Assembly (NCBI GenBank): GCA_949127775.1
Contig: CASBQF010000081.1
Location: 1-44,373 of the forward strand
Length of the DNA: 44,373 bases
DNA from: Oscillatoriales cyanobacterium PMM_0080
GTDB taxonomy: Bacteria > Cyanobacteriota > Cyanobacteriia > Cyanobacteriales > Microcoleaceae
Direction of reading: 5' to 3'
In this document: positions 1 through 5,182 of the stretch, one piece after another
How positions within the stretch are numbered: position 1 is the first letter of the stretch
Layout of the letters: every line of letters begins with the position of its first letter
Notes under the pieces: model-generated
Told to the model about the DNA's origin: nothing
The model's input: the letters and a program-made list of their open reading frames with translations, nothing else
The model's database searches: none
Position numbers and translations under genes: made by a program

Positions 1-155
1 ACAATTAAATAAGCCTAAATGTCAAGCCTGATCAAGACTTGATTTACTTTTCTATATATTTGTTCAGATATTTTTACTGATTTAGCTATTGATTTAGCAT
101 ACCAAGTAAGGAAGAACCCGGAATTGCTAGTTTCAAGTCAAAAAACCGAGGCGTC

Positions 156-413
156 TTGCGGGTGAAAATTCACGATTCCAAGTCGACACCGACAGTTAAA
201 GTAACCCCTTGGGGTACTAGGGTTGTTGACAAGATAGATAAAACCTATCAAGTACCCATGGGAATTACCGGTGCCGGTGGTTCACTAACGGTAGCAAAAG
301 CTCAATTTCGGACGATTTTTGGAGTAGGCGGCGTTTTGGCGACAAAGCTGACTAAAAAGGGAAACTACGCAGAACTCTATTACGGCAAAAAATTGCTTGC
401 TACAGTAAAATGA
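156..413 (+). CDS. Small basic protein of unknown function, first gene of a mini-operon
   Basis: This 85-residue protein is not one I recognise. It is rich in Lys, Thr, Val and Gly, with a central GAGGSLTVAKAQF stretch and a C-terminal YYGKKLLATVK, and it has no membrane segment. No ATG is in frame; TTG at 156 and GTG at 162 are the candidate starts, and the frame is open back to a stop at 90-92, so the true start is uncertain. Its stop codon overlaps the ATG of the next gene (ATGA), which suggests translational coupling. It is the first of four tiny overlapping genes that run toward a recombinase gene on the other strand. I infer that it is cargo of an integrated element; no function can be assigned. 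Confidence 0.5.
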   Translation: MRVKIHDSKSTPTVKVTPWGTRVVDKIDKTYQVPMGITGAGGSLTVAKAQFRTIFGVGGVLATKLTKKGNYAELYYGKKLLATVK

Positions 414-787
414 TAAAGATTAACGCGTCGGCGGACGCGTGGAGCCTAGCATGGCAACTACCCATAATTCAGTCCGCTGACGCGTTTCCACGGCAAGTTT
501 CTTCATTGCTTTTTCAGTCACCTATTTTATTAGTTAAGCTAGAACTTTTAGGTGGCTTTCATTCTCAAAGATTAGCAGGCTATCTCAATCAACGTATTGA
601 TACCGGACTAATTGGTGCAGGTATCTACGGCGCTCGCGCGGGCAGAAGTAAGCAAATATTTGTAGACGAATTGCAAATTGTATTATTTGAAATTGAAAGT
701 GACTATACCCTTACATTTGATTTACTTACTTACATTGCTTCAGATGGAAATTTAACAGTATGGGAATATACAGGAATAATTGCGTGA
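410..787 (+). CDS. Hypothetical protein, second gene of the mini-operon
   Basis: This 125-residue protein is of unknown function. Its ATG overlaps the previous stop (ATGA) and its TGA overlaps the next start (GTGA), so three frames are chained without gaps. The middle contains LLGGFHSQRLAGYLNQRIDTG, and the C-terminal half is acidic and strand-like. The first 30 codons include two copies of an ACGCGT-centred palindromic sequence (423-440 and about 478-486). That sequence adds the repeated peptide SADA and resembles small dispersed repeats of cyanobacterial genomes, so the N-terminus may have been extended by repeat insertion. A later in-frame start could be the ancestral one. Confidence 0.5.
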   Translation: MIKINASADAWSLAWQLPIIQSADAFPRQVSSLLFQSPILLVKLELLGGFHSQRLAGYLNQRIDTGLIGAGIYGARAGRSKQIFVDELQIVLFEIESDYTLTFDLLTYIASDGNLTVWEYTGIIA

Positions 788-1029
788 AAGAAATATTGCT
801 TAAAATTGACATCGCCTTACTTGGTACGCTAGTGGGAGTATTGGCGACTTCGTTTTCGATGTTGAATGCACTTTATTCAACCCGTAGACAAGCTATCCTC
901 GACCACCAAGATATATTGCGTAGTCTAGCCGTTGTCAGTCAAAGGTTGGATCATATCGAAGAGCGGCTCGATCGTAACGATAATTTTATTGCCGCCAATA
1001 GCGGTTTTACGGGAAAGCAGCATGAATAA
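784..1029 (+). CDS. Small membrane-anchored coiled-coil protein, third gene of the mini-operon
   Basis: This is an 81-residue protein when read from GTG 784, which overlaps the preceding TGA; an in-frame ATG at 760 is also possible but would overlap by 28 bases. The N-terminus has one hydrophobic segment (about residues 8-30, IALLGTLVGVLATSFSML). A charged heptad-like stretch follows (SQRLDHIEERLDRNDN), as expected for a short coiled coil. Small anchored coiled-coil proteins of this type are common in phages and integrative elements, but I cannot assign a family. Its position beside another tiny hydrophobic gene makes a holin-like or envelope role possible; this is inference only. Confidence 0.5.
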   Translation: MKEILLKIDIALLGTLVGVLATSFSMLNALYSTRRQAILDHQDILRSLAVVSQRLDHIEERLDRNDNFIAANSGFTGKQHE

Positions 1030-1042
1030 GTAATTGTATCGC

Positions 1043-1197
1043 GTGGCTAATGTTAGTGTTGGCTGTATAGCCATTATTTTGAGCGTTAGCATGGTTGTAC
1101 TAGCTTATCAGGGAAATCTGTGTCGGGAAGTTTAGAGCTAGCTTTAAACGCGCTAGCGGTGATGAGTAGTTTGTTGGTAGCACCTGCAATGAAATAA
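1043..1197 (+). CDS. Tiny hydrophobic protein split over two frames (possible -1 frameshift product)
   Basis: Frame 0 from GTG 1043 (TTG 1034 is an alternative) reads a hydrophobic segment, IAIILSVSMVVLAYQGN, and stops at 1133-1135. The -1 frame, open from 1090 to a stop at 1195-1197, continues with SGSLELALNALAVMSSLLVA and a short tail. Joined, the two halves give a roughly 50-residue protein with two hydrophobic segments, resembling small phage or plasmid membrane proteins. At the junction, 1111-1117 reads GGGAAAT with frame-0 codons G GGA AAT, which fits the X XXY YYZ slippery pattern used for -1 frameshifting (lambda G-T uses GGGAAAG). It may be programmed, or it may be a broken gene caught by a chance match. 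Confidence 0.35.
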
Positions 1198-1230
1198 TAA
1201 TATATACATTACTTGCTTATATATTAATTA

Positions 1231-1252
1231 CTAACTGTAACCTAACGGCTAG
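1231..1252. repeat. 22-bp dyad site, left copy, downstream of the recombinase gene
   Basis: The arms CTAACTGT and ACGGCTAG surround the spacer AACCTA. It matches the reverse complement of 2850-2871 at 20 of 22 positions, with an identical spacer. The two sites are therefore inverted with respect to each other and bracket the recombinase gene. Eight-base arms around a six-base spacer is the general form of a tyrosine-recombinase core site; that role is inferred. Confidence 0.6.
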
Positions 1253-1292
1253 TGTTTACATATATGACTAAATCTGTACAGAAAATCGACAC

Positions 1293-1318
1293 AAAAAACC
1301 CGCCGGGTTAGGGCGGGT
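1293..1318 (-). terminator. Intrinsic terminator of the recombinase gene
   Basis: ACCCGCC (1298-1304) and GGCGGGT (1312-1318) form a perfect 7-bp GC-rich stem with a 7-nt loop. On the minus strand the stem is followed by six T (A-run at 1293-1298). It lies 13 bases past the recombinase stop codon. Confidence 0.8.
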
Positions 1319-1331
1319 ATTATGGGTTAGG

Positions 1332-2768
1332 TTAAATTTCGATAAACCCAGTAGACTCTACAACGCCTAGATAGTGCCTTAAGATGACATCTACACTGTT
1401 GCCACAGGAATTAGCTATTTTTAGCAGTGCATTATTATCATGTGCGTTAGCGTGCGCGGTAAGAGTGATGAAAGTGTGCCGAGTGTGATACTGAGAAAGG
1501 TAGCCACTAATGACACCTTGTTCAGCCAATCGAGTGACTAAGCCGGGATTTGCATACTTTTTCTTAGTTCCATCAGCTAGGTTTTGAGTAGTTGCCCGCC
1601 CTTTCCACGCTCTCGCAGTGGAATAGTACGATATATACTTTTCTTTCTCATTTGGAAAAACTAGCGTGCCATTACTGTCAGCTTTCAATTCTAGTAGTAG
1701 CTTTTTTAGTCGAGATGCCTCGTTAAAGTAAAACAAGCGAATTTCGCCCGTTTTAGTGTCCTTGACTTTTCCGGTGTTGACACCCATTGACTTGCTAAAT
1801 CGAATGATATTGCGATCGAAATCGATGTCAGTCCAATTTAGCGGTATCGCCTCAGATGTACGGCATCCCGTGAGAAAGTAAAACTCGATTAAGGGTGCTA
1901 AGTATCTTTCAGAAGCCTTGCTACTTTTATAAAAAGCTTTGATGATGATGTCACGTTCATCTTTAGTGAATGCACGATGATCAAGTTCTAAAACTTTTTC
2001 ATCTTGTACTTCATGCCACTGCTTTTCGACTCCATCAACCATTTTTGAAGCATACTTCTGTTGAGTGGTAACAACGGGTGTCGTAAACTTGCCCGTATCG
2101 AATGGGTTTTCAGTAGTCGAATTGACGATTAAACCCTTTGATTTGCAGAACTCAAAAGCTTTTGCTAATTCACTTTGTAGGTATTGCTTTTTTGCTATGA
2201 CAATCAAGGTTAAAGCCGTTTCGATACCAGCTTGTTGGTCGAGCGTGCAACTATGCAAGGGCGCGCTGCTACAAGAAAATCTATGTTCGCTCTTTATCCA
2301 TACTTTCCCGTTTATAAGGTTAGTCATTCCCCCATATCGAGTCTTAAACGTAGTCTCTTCAACCACTGTTCGTTTCCATTCAAGATACGCATCCCACATT
2401 GCACCTACCGTTATTTCAGGTAAAGCTACCGCTACACCCGGCATCTGTAGTACATCAGCTAGCTTGCCGTACTTGGCGCTACCAATACCATATTTAGCAA
2501 GGGTAGGATCAAACAGCTTTTCCCATTCAGGATGATCTAAATCGGCTTCTAGCTGCATGGCAAGGGTTGATGCACGCTTAATGTCATCAGGGTTGTCTTT
2601 GTAGCCTTGTCGCCCTAATGGTAGGTAGAATGGCTTGCCTTTGGGCAATGGCTTACCTTTGAGTATCTCCCATAGAGGTAGATGCCGTGCCGGAAACTGC
2701 AACCGCAAGGAACCGTGGTCAATGCCGACAGTGATGTCGCAAGTTGGTGAGTTACTTTGGGCTTTCAT
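1332..2768 (-). CDS. Tyrosine recombinase / phage-type integrase
   Basis: This 478-residue site-specific recombinase has its catalytic domain in the C-terminal half. Box I is FLTGCRTSEAIPLNW with catalytic Arg303; the beta-strand Lys lies around 334-339 (GKVKDTKTGEIR); box II is YHTRHTFITL with Arg430 (His at the usual R-3 position is Tyr); and Tyr466 in VILRHYLG is the expected nucleophile. The usual GH before the Tyr is GN here, a variant seen in some cyanobacterial integrases. The long N-terminal part (about 270 residues) would carry arm-type and core DNA-binding domains. The gene converges on the mini-operon at 156-1197 and ends at a clear terminator. Inverted dyad sites lie on both sides, so it probably mobilises or rearranges this segment. 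Its own target site cannot be proven from the sequence. Confidence 0.9.
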   Translation of the reverse strand: MKAQSNSPTCDITVGIDHGSLRLQFPARHLPLWEILKGKPLPKGKPFYLPLGRQGYKDNPDDIKRASTLAMQLEADLDHPEWEKLFDPTLAKYGIGSAKYGKLADVLQMPGVAVALPEITVGAMWDAYLEWKRTVVEETTFKTRYGGMTNLINGKVWIKSEHRFSCSSAPLHSCTLDQQAGIETALTLIVIAKKQYLQSELAKAFEFCKSKGLIVNSTTENPFDTGKFTTPVVTTQQKYASKMVDGVEKQWHEVQDEKVLELDHRAFTKDERDIIIKAFYKSSKASERYLAPLIEFYFLTGCRTSEAIPLNWTDIDFDRNIIRFSKSMGVNTGKVKDTKTGEIRLFYFNEASRLKKLLLELKADSNGTLVFPNEKEKYISYYSTARAWKGRATTQNLADGTKKKYANPGLVTRLAEQGVISGYLSQYHTRHTFITLTAHANAHDNNALLKIANSCGNSVDVILRHYLGVVESTGFIEI

Positions 2769-2812
2769 GGTGTGTTTGCTCCGAAACTATTGGTTTATCA
2801 AGGTTCTGTTGT

Positions 2813-2833
2813 TTCTAGAGTGATTCTAGAGTG
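2813..2833. promoter_or_regulatory. Paired TTCTAGAGTG direct repeats upstream of the recombinase
   Basis: TTCTAGAGTG occurs at 2813-2822 and again at 2824-2833, exactly 11 bp (one helical turn) apart and 45-65 bp upstream of the recombinase start. Helically phased direct repeats in an integrase leader are typical of arm-type integrase sites or regulator operators. A 10-bp perfect palindrome, AACACGTGTT, lies further upstream at 2886-2895. Confidence 0.45.
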
Positions 2834-2849
2834 TAGTCATTTTATTTAC

Positions 2850-2871
2850 TAGCTGTTAGGTTACAGCTAGT
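2850..2871. repeat. 22-bp perfect dyad site, right copy, upstream of the recombinase gene
   Basis: The arms CTAGCTGT and ACAGCTAG are perfect inverted repeats around the spacer TAGGTT. It is the inverted partner of 1231-1252. Because it lies in the promoter region of the recombinase, it could be a recombination core site, an autoregulatory operator, or both. Confidence 0.6.
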
Positions 2872-2923
2872 GTTGTAATAAGCATAACACGTGTTGGTCA
2901 TAACCCTGAACAATTAGTGCCAT

Positions 2924-3147
2924 AGGACTTACACAAAAGTGATGCAATACTTACCAGTTAATATACGCAAATTCTGGATGATCATCGATGTTTCTATGGT
3001 TTTTGAGGGGGCTGGTAGTCGATCGGGCTTTTGATAGCAGTAGGATTTGTGCACTCCCAATCAAGAAACCGGGTTTTTTAGGAGATTGAGGATTTTAAGC
3101 GAATATTTTGGTTGAAAAACCCGGTTTCTGGCTACCTGCGTAAGTCC
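2924..3147. mobile_element. MITE-like element with AGGACTTAC ends
   Basis: The left end AGGACTTACACA (2924-2935) and the right end TGCGTAAGTCC (3137-3147) are inverted repeats with one mismatch. The same ends bound the element at 31913-32043. It has no coding capacity. Inside, AGAAACCGGGTTTTT (3064-3078) pairs perfectly with 3115-3129, so a second palindromic unit is nested in it. The rest of the 2769-3237 gap holds only the recombinase leader and the direct repeat that follows. Confidence 0.55.
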
Positions 3148-3205
3148 CAAGAAACCAGGTTTTTTAGGAGAGTGAGAGTTTTAAGCGAGTATTTTGGTTG
3201 AAAAA
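3063..3205. repeat. 57-bp direct repeat (two copies)
   Basis: 3063-3119 and 3149-3205 are near-identical: both start AAGAAACC and end in ATTTTGGTTGAAAAA, with a few substitutions. The first copy lies inside the element ending at 3147; the second follows it directly. Motifs of the AGAAACCGGGTTT type are abundant between genes in Oscillatoriales. Confidence 0.6.
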
Positions 3206-3237
3206 TAAAGGTGATGGCGACTACAGGAATCTGCGGC

Positions 3238-4002
3238 TTATTCTCCTTCTAACTCTCGCAAACGCGCTTCCAAAGCTTGAATTCGCAACTCAGCTTCTAT
3301 GCGCCTTTGTCGTTCTTGTTCGGCGGCCAATTCGGCTTGATCAGCCCGTTCCTCCGCCGCCGGCAGCAAAGTCCCGGAGTCATCCCACCAGCGCAGCCAA
3401 GGCAGTTCTACGCCCTGATAAACTCCTTGCCAAATTCCTAATTCGACTCTTATTTGGGCGATCGGGTAATGTCCGCGATTATTTGGTGTGGCTAACTCGA
3501 AGCGACCTTCTACTAAATGATATACTTCAACTTGGGCTTTTTTAACTTCATAAATCGCGTAAAAAGCAGGTCTAATTATCCGCTCGTAAATCCAGAATTT
3601 GCCTTTTCGAGGAGTTCTATCTCTTTCTTCACTGCCATCTCCCGACACAAATTCTAGGATAATCTGAGGTGGCATTAATTCCCGCCACATCACATAAGAG
3701 CGGCGCATCTCTCCGTCAAGAGTTGGCGGTACGTCGGGCACGTAAAACCAATCGGGTGCTTCGGCTCCTCTTTCGAGTGGTTCGGGGGGTTGGGCCACTC
3801 GCCAGTAAATACCAGAATCTTGACCGATGCAGTATTGTCCGTCGGGATGAACTTGGTCTAGAATCGGTCTAATTGATGTTGTTAATAGGATGCTTTGAGG
3901 GTGTTCTTGAAAGTTTTTCACAAAAGTACCGTCGGAGTCTGGTAATTGAGTGTGATCTGGAAAGTCTGTTGCTAGAAATTCTGGTTTTTCGGTGACATTC
4001 AT
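3238..4002 (-). CDS. Uma2-family (DUF820) restriction-endonuclease-fold protein
   Basis: This 254-residue Uma2/DUF820 protein belongs to a large cyanobacterial family with a PD-(D/E)XK nuclease fold whose cellular role is unknown. Visible family signatures are the VPDV segment near residue 90, the acidic strand IILEFVSGDGSEERDR with the candidate active-site Glu, the following Lys/Tyr stretch KGKFWIYE, and a YEVKKAQVEVYHL strand. The last 40 residues are a charged Ala/Glu/Arg-rich coiled coil, a frequent tail in this family. It stands alone, convergent with nothing and divergent from the HAD gene at 4187. Such genes are often multicopy and mobile. Nuclease activity has not been inferred beyond the fold. 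Confidence 0.85.
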   Translation of the reverse strand: MNVTEKPEFLATDFPDHTQLPDSDGTFVKNFQEHPQSILLTTSIRPILDQVHPDGQYCIGQDSGIYWRVAQPPEPLERGAEAPDWFYVPDVPPTLDGEMRRSYVMWRELMPPQIILEFVSGDGSEERDRTPRKGKFWIYERIIRPAFYAIYEVKKAQVEVYHLVEGRFELATPNNRGHYPIAQIRVELGIWQGVYQGVELPWLRWWDDSGTLLPAAEERADQAELAAEQERQRRIEAELRIQALEARLRELEGE

Positions 4003-4045
4003 CTTGACCTCTTGAATGTTGAAAGATGATCAATACTCGGAAAAA

Positions 4046-4070
4046 TTTGGTAATTGGTAATTGGTAATTG
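4046..4070. repeat. Heptameric tandem repeat GGTAATT x3
   Basis: GGTAATT is repeated three times upstream of the Uma2 gene, a short heptameric repeat typical of cyanobacterial intergenic DNA. Confidence 0.7.
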
Positions 4071-4186
4071 CCAGCACACATCACTTAATTGAAAACCGCT
4101 ATACTTAGTTCTTGGTCGGTTCGAGATTGACAATGCTATTATATCATTGTTAGCCTTATGTTGCTATATAGGAAGTTTTCTGGAAT

Positions 4187-4846
4187 ATGAGTCAGTACAA
4201 GTTAATTATTTTCGACTTCGACGGCACTTTGGCAATTACTCACAAGGCTATTGTATCTTGCATTGCCAAAACTTTTGAAAATTTCAATATTGCTCCGCCT
4301 GCTGCTGATACAATTAGAGCTACGATCGGTATCAATTTACCCAATACTTTTAAATTGCTTCATCCGGCGATCGAGGAAAGCGCAGTTGGCGAATGGGTGG
4401 AAACTTACCGCTTTTTTTATCGGACAGAAGGTCAAAAACAGCTAGATTTATTTCCAGGGACAAAGCAACTATTACAGTTGGCGAGCAAGTCTGGATTGAG
4501 CCTAGGAATTTTTAGCAATAAACACGTTAGTTTTGTGAATTTGTTTCTTGAAAAATTGAGAATTAACGGTTTGTTTGATTTGATTTTAGGCGATAACGGA
4601 CAAATAATTCATAAGCCAAATCCGAGTGTTTTTGACTCGATTATTAAACCATTGTTCCCGGAGTTGGATAACAGTGAAATTTTAATGGTTGGCGATACAG
4701 CGGTTGATTTGCTGTTTGCGAAAAATGCTGGGATTGATGTTTGTTGGGCGGCTTACGGATATGGCGATCGCGCTGAGTGTCTCGCCCTGGAACCGACTTT
4801 TGCGATCGACAATATTTCGGAACTGGCTGCGATCGTTCAAAATTAA
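4187..4846 (+). CDS. HAD-superfamily phosphatase, phosphoglycolate-phosphatase-like
   Basis: This 219-residue haloacid dehalogenase-type hydrolase has all four HAD motifs: I, FDFDGTLA (residues 9-16, nucleophile and acid/base Asp); II, FSNKHV; III, the Lys of HKPNP; and IV, GDTAVDLLFAKNAG. The helical cap between motifs I and II places it with the Gph/PGP subgroup, which dephosphorylates small sugar phosphates such as 2-phosphoglycolate. The exact substrate cannot be read from the sequence. It is a monocistronic gene with ATG at 4187 following a weak AT-rich leader. Confidence 0.85.
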   Translation: MSQYKLIIFDFDGTLAITHKAIVSCIAKTFENFNIAPPAADTIRATIGINLPNTFKLLHPAIEESAVGEWVETYRFFYRTEGQKQLDLFPGTKQLLQLASKSGLSLGIFSNKHVSFVNLFLEKLRINGLFDLILGDNGQIIHKPNPSVFDSIIKPLFPELDNSEILMVGDTAVDLLFAKNAGIDVCWAAYGYGDRAECLALEPTFAIDNISELAAIVQN

Positions 4847-5182
4847 TCAGAGCTCGGTTGGTTTCAGCAGAGTTTGTATCATTTAAAGAAAAAGTATTTA
4901 ATAAAAAATATTTCAAGAGATTCGGACGCTCTATTTTTGGGATAGGATTTTAAAATTAATTGCGCGATCCCTGCCAAGTAAACCATACCAGAGATAGAGA
5001 GAGCGCGACAATAAGTATTATAAATTAAAACGAGGGAGTTCAGATTTTTTAGGGTAGGATTTACCGCAAAAAATCTGCATAATAGCTTTGTAACTTCTGC
5101 CTTCGGAAAACAGGGCAATTCTGTTAAACTTGCAGGTATGCTGCCAGTCCGGATCGACAACAAACTCAATCTATAAAAACTC
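4847..5182. other. Intergenic leader of the LOV kinase gene
   Basis: This is a 336-bp gap without a credible gene. It is AT-rich at its left end and has a possible -10 box (CATAAT near 5079-5084). I see no repeat family or strong hairpin in it. Confidence 0.4.

Noticed and set aside
2065-2535. 156-codon plus-strand frame inside the recombinase gene
   Set aside because: It is fully antisense to a gene with clear catalytic motifs and shows no domain or start signal.
3198-3545. 115-codon plus-strand frame over the Uma2 gene
   Set aside because: It is antisense to a well-supported family member; its composition follows the opposite strand.
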